NCBI RefSeq assembly: GCF_015686695.1
Contig: NZ_JADPMR010000004.1
Coordinates: 930,001-994,000 of the forward strand
Source of the DNA: Vibrio nitrifigilis
GTDB lineage: Bacteria > Pseudomonadota > Gammaproteobacteria > Enterobacterales > Vibrionaceae
Direction: 5' to 3'
Length of the DNA stretch: 64,000 nt
Shown piece by piece: positions 9,581 through 18,848 of the stretch. The notes under the pieces were generated by a model. It was given only the letters and a program-made list of their open reading frames with translations, had not been told where the DNA came from and did no database searches. Position 1 is the first letter of the stretch. Each line of letters starts with the position of its first letter. A program made the translations under genes and the position numbers.

Positions 9581-10929
9581 AACCCACTCCACCACAAGCG
9601 AAGATGTGCCAGCGGGCGGCGAAATAGATAGTAAAACACCGATGTTTTCTCGCCATATACTTTTGCAATGCCCTTAAGTCCCATCGTAGGAGAGTGCTCC
9701 GGTGTGACTAGGCTGGCTTTCAATATAAATGCGTAGTGACCATCGTTTTGCAATGTTGAGCGGTACGCAACGGTTCTCAGTTTTGCATGAATGGGATCGG
9801 TTGGCCGACTATTAAGGAACAAGCGGACTTCATCACCGACGGCAAGATCCATACGATCTTCCACCGCTAATTGAACTTCGATTTCGGTTTGCTGCGGGTC
9901 CGCAATATCCATAACAGGTTCACCTAAACGCAGTGCTCGCCCTACCCAATCACCTTGATCGGCAAACAGAGCAATTCCCCCTTGCTTAGCCAGAACCGTG
10001 GTTTGCGCGACTTTCTTTTGTAGATACACCACTTGAGAACGCGCCAAATTCCGCTTTCCTTCTAATACGGATATGCTCGCTTTACGGCTGGCATCATAAA
10101 AGGATTGTTGACGCGCCAAACGTAATTCGGCACTGGCAATTGACAGTTGTTGCTGAGCTTGCGCTAACTGGTCATTAAGCTGTTGTGAATCAAGATCAAA
10201 TAAGGGCTGCCCTGATTTAACGACACTGTTAGGTTTGACCAATATCTGATCGATTAATCCATCGATTGGCATTCGCACAGTCAGCGTATGTGACGAGACT
10301 ACCTCAGCGGGTGCCAATACGGTTTGCCTTACGGGAAGTACCATCACACCAAGCAACACTACGGCAAATACGGCTGCGACACGGCGGTTTTTAACTAGTG
10401 CAGGCAGTCGCTTTACATGATTACGATTCATACTTTGCCACACATAACCGTAACTATCCGCGACAAAACTGAGTAGGCGTTTTTCACGAATCGATAGTCC
10501 ATGTGGGCGAGATAGCCATAAACCAGCCATCAACTCTTGATTAGAGTCGAGTAATGGCACCCAAATTAACTGAGCAGAAAAATAGTCGCGCGCTTCTCGA
10601 TGTTCATCTTGACTCCATTTTGTTTGATCTACGCAATGTATTGTCGTAACCAGCTCACCTTGCACAATCTGCTGACTTTGCCGCGCCATAAACTGGGCAA
10701 ACGGCGCCTGTTTATCCACTCTCATCACCGCTGAAGCACCGACTATTTCTCGCTTTACCCCATCCCACAACATAGCCTGATCATAGGTCACGAGCTCGTG
10801 GGTTTGATTAAGAATAATAAATTGCAGTTCCTTGATTGAACTTGCGGCGCGAGCTTTTTGCTGCAACTGTAATACCGTGAGCAGCGCACTTTCAACGCCA
10901 CTGCTAATTGACTCAACATTAGGACTCAT
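9577..10929 (-). CDS. GAF-domain/HlyD-type periplasmic adaptor fusion
   Basis: 450 residues. Residues 1-170 look like a cytoplasmic GAF-type sensor domain. One membrane helix spans about 184-200. The periplasmic part (about 205-420) has the lipoyl half-motifs around a helical hairpin (about 250-310), typical of membrane fusion proteins. The gene overlaps the preceding adaptor gene by 11 bp and the following protease gene by 4 bp, pointing to translational coupling. A GAF domain on an adaptor could let a cytoplasmic ligand tune export. The GAF call is from fold pattern only, the HlyD part is clear. Confidence 0.8.
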   Translation of the reverse strand: MSPNVESISSGVESALLTVLQLQQKARAASSIKELQFIILNQTHELVTYDQAMLWDGVKREIVGASAVMRVDKQAPFAQFMARQSQQIVQGELVTTIHCVDQTKWSQDEHREARDYFSAQLIWVPLLDSNQELMAGLWLSRPHGLSIREKRLLSFVADSYGYVWQSMNRNHVKRLPALVKNRRVAAVFAVVLLGVMVLPVRQTVLAPAEVVSSHTLTVRMPIDGLIDQILVKPNSVVKSGQPLFDLDSQQLNDQLAQAQQQLSIASAELRLARQQSFYDASRKASISVLEGKRNLARSQVVYLQKKVAQTTVLAKQGGIALFADQGDWVGRALRLGEPVMDIADPQQTEIEVQLAVEDRMDLAVGDEVRLFLNSRPTDPIHAKLRTVAYRSTLQNDGHYAFILKASLVTPEHSPTMGLKGIAKVYGEKTSVFYYLFRRPLAHLRLWWSGL

Positions 10930-11695
10930 CGCGCACAGCCTTTGTTTCTACTATGCTCAATTGTGCATTACCACTCATACCTGGCATGAGCAATAGCCCA
11001 TCTCGGTTTTTGATTTCACCAAAGACTTTAAATGACTGACTTAACGCATCAATCACGCCGCCTAATCGAGTAATGGTCGCGGGATAGGTTTTGCCGGTTT
11101 CGTCTAAATGAATATGAAACGTTTGGCCAACGTTTAATTGCCTCACCCAACGCGATGGCACAATCATCTCTACTTCGTAGGCTTGGGTGCTGTAGATGTT
11201 AAGTAATTTTGTTCCTTCACTAACAAATTCACCGGGTTCGACCATTCGCTCGGACACTCTTCCTGAAAATGGAGCTTTAATATGACAACGGTCGACCATC
11301 ACTTTAGCAATGTCTTGCTCTGCCTGTGCTTTATCTAAATCGGCCTGAGCTTGCCCAACTTCTAATACGCTATTCGATTCTAATTTATTTAATCGTTTCG
11401 CAATGTGGTATTTCTGCTGCTCTAATGTGGTATCCGCCACAGTATGACGATATTTCGCCTGATAGATGGCACATGCCACACCGACGATTTCTTGTCCCTT
11501 ATTAAATCGGTCCCCTTCTTTAAAGGGCAAATCACTTAAGCGCCCTGAAATTTCGCTCGAGACCACCATTTGAGCTTCTGGTTTTAACTGAACGCGAATA
11601 CCTTCGCTACTTACCTCAGGCTGCGCCTGAACGATAAAAGAGCTGCATAATGAGGCAGCCATGACGACTGCCAAAGAAAGGCGACGGGCTACCAT
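10919..11695 (-). CDS. Periplasmic adaptor (membrane fusion) protein
   Basis: 258 residues with a cleavable signal peptide (cut likely after VQA near residue 24). The barrel-sandwich halves at about 40-70 and 125-160 flank a short helical hairpin (about 75-120), followed by a beta-barrel domain. It is shorter than usual RND adaptors and has no membrane anchor after processing. Its start overlaps the TolC-like stop by one base (TAATG), so the two are translationally coupled. It probably links the outer-membrane channel to the two membrane-anchored adaptors encoded downstream. Confidence 0.85.
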   Translation of the reverse strand: MVARRLSLAVVMAASLCSSFIVQAQPEVSSEGIRVQLKPEAQMVVSSEISGRLSDLPFKEGDRFNKGQEIVGVACAIYQAKYRHTVADTTLEQQKYHIAKRLNKLESNSVLEVGQAQADLDKAQAEQDIAKVMVDRCHIKAPFSGRVSERMVEPGEFVSEGTKLLNIYSTQAYEVEMIVPSRWVRQLNVGQTFHIHLDETGKTYPATITRLGGVIDALSQSFKVFGEIKNRDGLLLMPGMSGNAQLSIVETKAVRDES

Positions 11696-13401
11696 TACTT
11701 CGCTTCCTGCGTTGGTTGGCTCGTGTAATCTTTAATGATCGCGGTTTTTAAAGATCCTAGAGCTTCAAAAGCAGAACCGTATTCAGATTCAGGCAACGTC
11801 GGCTTCGCAGCGACGTGCTCTTCAGCGATGACTTTCGAATCAGCCTCAGATGGATTCAACTCAGCTAGCCACTGCTGTTGCTGCTCCGTTAATTTCCCTT
11901 TAATGAATCCTTGGCGCTGCTGCGCAATCGCTTTTGATAAGGTATCAACAGAACGATCGTGAATTTTTGCCGGTAATGGATCCAGACCTGCTGCTTGATA
12001 AATCGCCCCATATGCCGTGTACGCTTGCGCCAGTTGCTGATCACGATGACGAGTAATTAACGCCGTTTCAGTGAGCATTTGTATCTGTTCTAAACGAGAT
12101 TTCATATCGCTTTGGAAAGCACTTTGCGTCTGTTTAGCAATACTAGTTTGTAACCGCAGCAATTCGCTCGCTTGTGCATATTGCAGTTGTGATTGGCGAT
12201 ATTGTTGCCATGCCACGTTGACTTGAGTCAACACCGCCATACGCAATGCTTGACGGCGTAAAGTCGCTACGCTTTGCTTCGCCTTACCTGCGTCTTTGAT
12301 CGATGAATATGAGAACACATTCATCAAGTTCCAGCTAACCCGCACCCCGGCATCAGCCCAGTGCTGATTAACCAAAAAGCTATTACTGTCGTAATGGCCT
12401 CCAACAAACAGTGACGCGCCCGGTAGCAAGTGAGTTAATTGCGAACGGGTTTCTAACACGGCATTACGCGCTTTATAAATTTCCTCGTTGATTTCCGGAC
12501 GGTTAACCATGGCTAAACTTTCAAGATTATCCAAACTGTAACCGACGCTCGGTAGCTGAGTCGTTTCTGGTTTAATAGGGGCAAGTTGGTACTTTGTTCC
12601 TGGCGCTAAATTCATCAACGCAGCTAACTGCGCTTTTGCCATGACCAACTCACTGGATAGATTCTGCAATTGGCTGATCATTTGCAGTAAACTTTTTTGA
12701 TATTTTAACGCATCAACTGGGGCGACAAGACGTTCTTTCTCCATCAATTTCGCTTTGGCTAACGCCAATTGGGCTTGTTTTAATGCCTGTGTCACGCTGG
12801 GTTCCAATTGCTGTGCGGTCGCCGCTGCCCAATACGCTTTGCGCACTTTTTGGATAATATCCGACACAACCGCGCGTCGTTGCTCTTCTGCGGCTAACAC
12901 GTTGTTACCTTGCGCTTTAGCGGCAAAATATCCAATTCCGAAATCAAGCACATTCCAGCTCATTGATAAATCAGCATTTGCTAGCTGCTTTTCTTGGCTG
13001 GTTGATGCCTCCAATGACTCCGTGCCGGTTGATACCGATTCACTTGATGACGCCGCTTTATTATCACGAGTTTTCCAACCGGCATTCGCTGCGATAGAGG
13101 GCAACAAATCATAACGTTTAGTATCAAGCAGTTGATTTTCATACGCATGTTTCATCAGAGCTAATCGTTGTTGCAGATTATATTTCACTGCTCTAGCCAT
13201 CGCCTCTTCAAGGGTAATTGCATGAGAAATGGGCTCTTGATGAGCAAACATGGCTAATTGATCTTGTTGCAATAGATCGAGTTTCTGCTGATCAGTAATA
13301 CTTTCAGGGGTTAAGGAACAACCCGATAAACCGATACCCACCAAGGCGGCAACAGTAAGACTTAATGCGGATTTTTTTAAATTAAGAGTTGTATTTTTCA
13401 C
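11695..13401 (-). CDS. TolC-family outer-membrane lipoprotein channel
   Basis: 568 residues. A lipoprotein signal ends in LSGC with Cys28. Two outer-membrane efflux repeats (about 60-270 and 285-470) carry the long helices typical of TolC/OprM-type trimers. The C-terminal extension of about 90 residues is rich in Gln, Glu and Ser and is not part of the usual family core. It is 101 bp downstream of the large repeat protein, with a hairpin in the gap, and overlaps the adaptor gene by one base. It presumably forms the exit duct of this secretion pathway. Confidence 0.9.
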   Translation of the reverse strand: MKNTTLNLKKSALSLTVAALVGIGLSGCSLTPESITDQQKLDLLQQDQLAMFAHQEPISHAITLEEAMARAVKYNLQQRLALMKHAYENQLLDTKRYDLLPSIAANAGWKTRDNKAASSSESVSTGTESLEASTSQEKQLANADLSMSWNVLDFGIGYFAAKAQGNNVLAAEEQRRAVVSDIIQKVRKAYWAAATAQQLEPSVTQALKQAQLALAKAKLMEKERLVAPVDALKYQKSLLQMISQLQNLSSELVMAKAQLAALMNLAPGTKYQLAPIKPETTQLPSVGYSLDNLESLAMVNRPEINEEIYKARNAVLETRSQLTHLLPGASLFVGGHYDSNSFLVNQHWADAGVRVSWNLMNVFSYSSIKDAGKAKQSVATLRRQALRMAVLTQVNVAWQQYRQSQLQYAQASELLRLQTSIAKQTQSAFQSDMKSRLEQIQMLTETALITRHRDQQLAQAYTAYGAIYQAAGLDPLPAKIHDRSVDTLSKAIAQQRQGFIKGKLTEQQQQWLAELNPSEADSKVIAEEHVAAKPTLPESEYGSAFEALGSLKTAIIKDYTSQPTQEAK

Positions 13402-13461
13402 TAAGGGTTACCACTACGATTAAGGCTGACGTCTAAAAGACGGCAACAAACAAGTTATTGA

Positions 13462-13483
13462 GGCGCATGGTTCGCCATGCACC
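13462..13483 (-). terminator. Hairpin between the large repeat protein and the TolC-like gene
   Basis: A nine-base-pair stem including one G-U pair closes a four-base loop (13462-13470 with 13475-13483). The strand after it is only moderately T-rich. It could be a leaky terminator or an mRNA end that lowers expression of the secretion genes relative to the exported protein. Inference from structure only. Confidence 0.4.
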
Positions 13484-13502
13484 TTGTTGATAGAAAATAG
13501 TG

Positions 13503-16500
13503 TTATACGTGAGTTAGCTCCGCTAACCAGAGTTGATTGTTGTGCTGTATTGATTGCTGGCTGGTCTGTTGTGCCTGCTGTTCTAATGACGCTCCCATAC
13601 CCGTTTGAGCATGTTTTACATCGGATATGTCGACTTTGACCTGATGACGATGACCTTGAGCATCTTGAACAGTGACAGTAATTGCATGACCATCAAGCTG
13701 TTGTAACGCTTGTGGCGTCACGGTGATAACGCCTGTTTGAGGATCAATCCACACACCAGCCGGCAGTGGTGCGCCATTATCTTGAGTAACAGCAATGACA
13801 GAACGCCCCTCTAGCTGAGAGAAGAGATCGACCTCGATGTTATTTGCATCTTCAATCCGGTCAGACTCAGCTTCTGCGGTGATAAACGAAGAATCATCTT
13901 GGGTCACATTGTACAAATCCTGCAACCATTGGGTTGTTTGCCCAACTGAAACAATGGCATCTGACACTTGATTGGCGATACTTGCTAATACCTCACTATT
14001 GTTGGAAACCATCGAAGTGAGTTGCTGAGAATGTTCATTGATACCGGGGCGGTTTTGCTCAGCACTATGAGCGTCATTGAGCTCTTCACGCTGCTGCCAA
14101 ACGACAAGGTCTGCGTCTGAACTAGAGTGTTGACTCGTTTCTGTCGCCACCGTTAAAGTAAACGTAAATGAGGTACGCAACCCGGCACTGTTTACAACAT
14201 TGATCGTCACATCATAGTGCCCACTTTCCGTTGTTTCGCCAGATAAGGTTAAGGTGTTCGCATCGAAGGTAACCCCATCAGGTAAGCCACTAGCACTCCA
14301 AGTTAAATCCAGATTTTGTGGATCAGTCACCGCATTAGCAGAAAACTGATAGGAGAATGACTCGCTTGGTTGAGTCGTCACGCTTGGGTCGTCAATCTGA
14401 ACTTCTGGAGTGGCATCCGCCTCTGATAGTGCAACAGCTAAAGTCAATTCAAAACTGGTCGATTTACCGCTACTGTTTGTCACCGTAAAGGTCAAGATAT
14501 AATCACCAACAAGCGTTGGGCTGCCCGTTATCGTTTGCGTATCTGCATCAAAGGACAAACCATCTGGCAGGCCATCTACAGACCAAGTGAACTCCAATTG
14601 CGCGGGGTCGGTAACAATATCATCAGGTAATGTGGCTCTGTAACTTTCGTGCGTTTGTCCTGCACTTAACGTGTAATCGCCCAGCTCAACCTCTGGAGCT
14701 TCTACTTTAGCAACCACATCCACTGTCCAAGTATTGCTTGTCTCACCACCTGATGAATCATTCATGGTGATGGTAAACGCAATACTGTCGCCGATCGCTG
14801 CGTTATCGGCAGCGGTATATTGCACACTTTGCAGTAACGTATTAACGTCAGATTCGCTCAATGCCGCGGTGATGGTTAATACAAAACCGCCTTCAGAAGA
14901 GTATTCATAGGTTGCGACCTCCTCACCCTGATAGCTGATTGTGCCATCATTAGCCGTGTAACCAGAATCACTATTGAAGCTGATATTGCCACTCGATAAG
15001 ATCGTATTTGATGCTGTTACACTAAAGACAAAGTTTTGGTAAGAATCCGTTAATGCTTCATCTGCATCTGATACAGAGATGATTGGCATTAAGGTTGTAC
15101 TACCGCCGACTTCAACATCTAAGGTGTAATCCGCTACTTGATAATAGGTAAACTCTGCATCACCAACGAGCAAATCACCATTGTCAGTGACCTTTAACGT
15201 TGCATCATTAGCGTTGATCGCGGTGCTGTCGATGACCGTCAGCGAACCATCACCATCGATACTAAAACGAATGAGTTGGCTATCACTGGTTGAGACATAC
15301 AAAATCTTGCCATCAGCAGAAAGAGCCGTATCAACAATATCACTTAACTCTAGACTGGAACTCGCTGAAAAACTCTCACTCTCTGTATCAAAGGAGTAAA
15401 TCGTAATCCCCGAACTGGTGGATGCATAAATAGTGGAGCCGTCTGCAGAAGATTCTAAATCGATGATACTACTGTTAATTGAGATCGAATTACCATTACT
15501 GTCTGTGTTTCCATCACGGATGTAACTCACCCACTCTAGGCCATCTGTTGTGATCTTATAAGCGATTAAGGTCGAGGAGGAATAGTAATTCGTCGTCACA
15601 AACAGATAATCACCCGATGTTGTGATTGCGGTTGGACCATAAATATAAGGTTCACTCCAAGCACTACTGTAATTGCTAACGCTCGTCAGTTCGCCACTCG
15701 CACTGTCAATTTGGTACGCATATAAACTGTAACTTGATGTAAAGAAAAGATAGCTACCATCATCGGACAAGGTAAAGTTAGCCATCGCTTGGTAAACAGC
15801 ATACGTACTTTGTGTTAATGAAACGACTTGTACCTCGGTAAATGTCCCATCTTCACTGACGCTGTATACAGTGATTTCACTGTAGGTAAAACCATCACTA
15901 TCTGCTTCTGATTTGATGACATAAATATCACTGCCATCATCATTAGTAAGTACTGAATCCACTGCGGTGTCGGTGCTAGTCGCGGTATAGGAAAGATAAG
16001 TTAAGGCACCCGTTTCAATATCAACGGAATAAATCGCTACATTGCCTGAACTGTCTGCAATATATAATCGTTTGCCATCTTCACTAATGACTGAATCCGT
16101 AAGGTCAGTCAATTGATCTAAATCCGATGAAGAGGTAATAGCACTCAGAACGCCTGTCGCATACAGTTCACCGAGCGATGCTTCTGGGACATCATTTTCA
16201 TTGGTAAAATTGATCGTAACGCTATGTGTCTCCGACTGATGACCAAAGCTGTCTGTGACTGTCAGCGTTACGGTAGAACTGTCCGGCAACGCATCAGAAT
16301 CGTTAGTGTAGGTGATCAAGCTCAGGATATTATTGACATCATCTGTGGTTGGAACGGTTTGGTACTCTTCTGTAAAAGTAATGGTTAACCCATCGTCCGT
16401 CGATTCAACCGTCGCGATAACCACACCATCTTTAAGAATCTGTTGTTCTTGATAGGTGTAAGTCGTGTCACTATCGATCGTCAAGTGACCATCAGTACTT

Positions 16501-18830
16501 GAATTATCTGTCGTGACCGTAATAATGGCTCCCGAGTAGTTACCTTCTCCCCCATTACGCGCATCCATCTCAGTATCAGAGAGCGTGGTACCCGATAAAA
16601 TCGTAGTCTCGCCACTATTTTCGGTGTAAGTCACGTTGTTATTATTCACCGTGATATCGGTTGTCTCATTGGCGTTTGTGCTAGCAGAAAGAGACACCGA
16701 ACTATCGATACTGCTTGAGCTAGTAGTCCCATCACCTTCAACGACAGATAAACTAAATGATACATTACCGACGCGATCTTCCGTAGTCGTGCGATACTGG
16801 ATATTGTTGATCAGCGATTCCGTCGAACTTGCATCTGCAGAAACAAAAATAACCACGGTATAGACACCATCCGTTTCCATGACTTGGTAATACAAGCCAT
16901 TCACAGTTTGAGGTGCACCGCTAGTTGTGTTCAAAGTAATGATGTTTCCATCTACATTTAGAGTATCGGTTGAATCAGCACCCTCAACCGTGATACTTAG
17001 TTTCCATATCGGCTGTCCCGCTTCAACGGTATCGATGCTCGCATCAGAAAATAGTGTCACATAATCATCCCCAGAAACCATATCGATCGTTTTTCCTGAT
17101 CCATTAAGCACGGGAGCATCGTTGATATCGGTAAGGTTTAACGTCACATTAAGCGTTGATGTGGCACCATCACCATCATCAAGCGTGACATCTAATGTGA
17201 CTGATGAACCTGCGGCATCTGGGTCATCACTGGTATTTTGATACCCAATCTGGCGTAATACTGACTGAGCTGTTGCCTGAGAAACCGCCGCAGTAAATGT
17301 AATAGAAACGCCTGATTCACTGGCAGTCCATGTCGCAACCGCATTCCCATCGAGATAAATTTGTCCATTATCCAGAGTAAGACCATTGTCTTCCAAGAAA
17401 GTATAACTATCACCGCTGGTATCAGACGTATCATCTCGGTTTATGGTAATAGTCGCGCCGTTATAATCGTCCAGAGCATCTAATTCTGAATCACTTATGA
17501 CGCCCGAAGGGACAATGGCTACTGCCTCATTACCTTCTGTGTAATCAACACTCGCCGTGCTGTAGGAATACACACTAACTGCATCGGCGGTAACGGTAAT
17601 GATTTCATCACTATCCGCGGCGTAAGCAACCGTTGTTACCCCACTGCTAATTTTGGCTGCCGACGAATCCATTGTGGTGCTAGTCCCTAGCGAGCCATCG
17701 CTTTCTACTGCATAACTGACAACCGAAGTACCAAAAGTAAACAGTGTTGACTCATCCGAACTTAAAATTAGCTGGGAAGTATCATCAGCGACTGTTTCGG
17801 TATCGACCACTTCGTAATCACCCGTTTCTTGGTTAAGAGACAGGGTAATAACTTCAGTCGCATCGCTACCCACTTGCAGTGCATACACTACACTGCCATC
17901 GTCGCTTGCGACCAAGGCATTCACATAATACTTTTCACTACCGGTCACAGCTCCTGAATACGTTAATGAACCATCTTGGTTAACAGCAAAAATGCTAACA
18001 ACTTGGTTATCGCCCGTGCTACTGCTAACAAATAAGGTACTGCCATCTCCAGAGAACGTTAGCGTGTTGTTCCCGCTGATACCTTCAACGTCGTTTTCTC
18101 CTGCCGTTTCCGTATCCATCAAGCTGAGTGATGAACTATCTTCACTGCTTGCTAAGACATAAACACTGTCTCCAGCCGTCGCATAAAGATACCCATTATT
18201 GTCTTGAATATCAGACAGCGCGGCAGTACCAATAATATCGGAAAGATCTGTCGAGCTAGTGTAGGTCAACTCTCCGGTCTCTGAGTCTCGACTAAAAGTC
18301 AGTAATGTTTGATTAGTTTCGCTATAAATAGTGACTTGAGATTGATCGCTGGAGAATTCAACTAAGCTGACACCACTGATACCATCCGTTAAGACGTCTG
18401 ACAGATCGCTATTATGAAGGTTTTGCACAAGTGACAGTGACCCGTCATCGGCAATAGCAAATACCGATACAATTGAATGACTGTAGGACACGGCATAAGC
18501 ATAATTACCATCAGACGATACAATAAGATCATCAATGCTGGAGGTCACATGATCGTAAATATTGTAATCGTAGATGCTTTGTGAGGAAGTTGATTGAGCA
18601 GTAATCGTATCTTGGTCAGTGGTGACTTCTGGTGCATTGTTGTCAACGTCTGACGTACTGGAAGACGTTGCCTCATCAGTCGTTGCGGTAGTTTCTGTAT
18701 CGGCAGTGGTGGCCGATTCATCTGAAGCCGATGCCACTTCAGAACTTGTCACAGCGACATCGGCGTCAAATACAATCCTAGGCTCTAACGCAAATGCGTG
18801 AAGAGATGTGTCAGTCAAAAACCCTTTCAT
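13503..18830 (-). CDS. Giant LEPR-motif surface/secreted protein with beta-propellers and cadherin/Ig-like repeats
   Basis: 1775 residues, strongly acidic and with no cysteine. The N-terminus carries a FALEPRIVFDAD motif (residues 13-24), the LEPR-type N-terminal signature of large repetitive exported proteins, and has no Sec signal peptide. A Ser/Thr/Asp/Glu-rich linker runs to about 85. Two YVTN-like beta-propellers follow (about 95-425 and 890-1230), separated by cadherin-like repeats (about 430-885, one ending in NDAPVLNG). Another cadherin-like repeat is at about 1235-1375, and putative Ig (LPDGLSFDADT-type) repeats lie at about 1380-1470, 1475-1562 and 1660-1737. There are no RTX nonapeptides near the C-terminus. 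It lies 18 bp after tadG and ahead of the TolC/adaptor/protease genes, so it is the likely cargo. Adhesin function is inferred. Confidence 0.85.
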   Translation of the reverse strand: MKGFLTDTSLHAFALEPRIVFDADVAVTSSEVASASDESATTADTETTATTDEATSSSTSDVDNNAPEVTTDQDTITAQSTSSQSIYDYNIYDHVTSSIDDLIVSSDGNYAYAVSYSHSIVSVFAIADDGSLSLVQNLHNSDLSDVLTDGISGVSLVEFSSDQSQVTIYSETNQTLLTFSRDSETGELTYTSSTDLSDIIGTAALSDIQDNNGYLYATAGDSVYVLASSEDSSSLSLMDTETAGENDVEGISGNNTLTFSGDGSTLFVSSSTGDNQVVSIFAVNQDGSLTYSGAVTGSEKYYVNALVASDDGSVVYALQVGSDATEVITLSLNQETGDYEVVDTETVADDTSQLILSSDESTLFTFGTSVVSYAVESDGSLGTSTTMDSSAAKISSGVTTVAYAADSDEIITVTADAVSVYSYSTASVDYTEGNEAVAIVPSGVISDSELDALDDYNGATITINRDDTSDTSGDSYTFLEDNGLTLDNGQIYLDGNAVATWTASESGVSITFTAAVSQATAQSVLRQIGYQNTSDDPDAAGSSVTLDVTLDDGDGATSTLNVTLNLTDINDAPVLNGSGKTIDMVSGDDYVTLFSDASIDTVEAGQPIWKLSITVEGADSTDTLNVDGNIITLNTTSGAPQTVNGLYYQVMETDGVYTVVIFVSADASSTESLINNIQYRTTTEDRVGNVSFSLSVVEGDGTTSSSSIDSSVSLSASTNANETTDITVNNNNVTYTENSGETTILSGTTLSDTEMDARNGGEGNYSGAIITVTTDNSSTDGHLTIDSDTTYTYQEQQILKDGVVIATVESTDDGLTITFTEEYQTVPTTDDVNNILSLITYTNDSDALPDSSTVTLTVTDSFGHQSETHSVTINFTNENDVPEASLGELYATGVLSAITSSSDLDQLTDLTDSVISEDGKRLYIADSSGNVAIYSVDIETGALTYLSYTATSTDTAVDSVLTNDDGSDIYVIKSEADSDGFTYSEITVYSVSEDGTFTEVQVVSLTQSTYAVYQAMANFTLSDDGSYLFFTSSYSLYAYQIDSASGELTSVSNYSSAWSEPYIYGPTAITTSGDYLFVTTNYYSSSTLIAYKITTDGLEWVSYIRDGNTDSNGNSISINSSIIDLESSADGSTIYASTSSGITIYSFDTESESFSASSSLELSDIVDTALSADGKILYVSTSDSQLIRFSIDGDGSLTVIDSTAINANDATLKVTDNGDLLVGDAEFTYYQVADYTLDVEVGGSTTLMPIISVSDADEALTDSYQNFVFSVTASNTILSSGNISFNSDSGYTANDGTISYQGEEVATYEYSSEGGFVLTITAALSESDVNTLLQSVQYTAADNAAIGDSIAFTITMNDSSGGETSNTWTVDVVAKVEAPEVELGDYTLSAGQTHESYRATLPDDIVTDPAQLEFTWSVDGLPDGLSFDADTQTITGSPTLVGDYILTFTVTNSSGKSTSFELTLAVALSEADATPEVQIDDPSVTTQPSESFSYQFSANAVTDPQNLDLTWSASGLPDGVTFDANTLTLSGETTESGHYDVTINVVNSAGLRTSFTFTLTVATETSQHSSSDADLVVWQQREELNDAHSAEQNRPGINEHSQQLTSMVSNNSEVLASIANQVSDAIVSVGQTTQWLQDLYNVTQDDSSFITAEAESDRIEDANNIEVDLFSQLEGRSVIAVTQDNGAPLPAGVWIDPQTGVITVTPQALQQLDGHAITVTVQDAQGHRHQVKVDISDVKHAQTGMGASLEQQAQQTSQQSIQHNNQLWLAELTHV

Positions 18831-18848
18831 ATTATTCCCTAGTCAATA

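Noticed and set aside
13503..18830. RTX adhesin secreted by a classic type 1 system
   Set aside because: No GGxGxD nonapeptide repeats near the C-terminus and no ABC ATPase gene in the operon.
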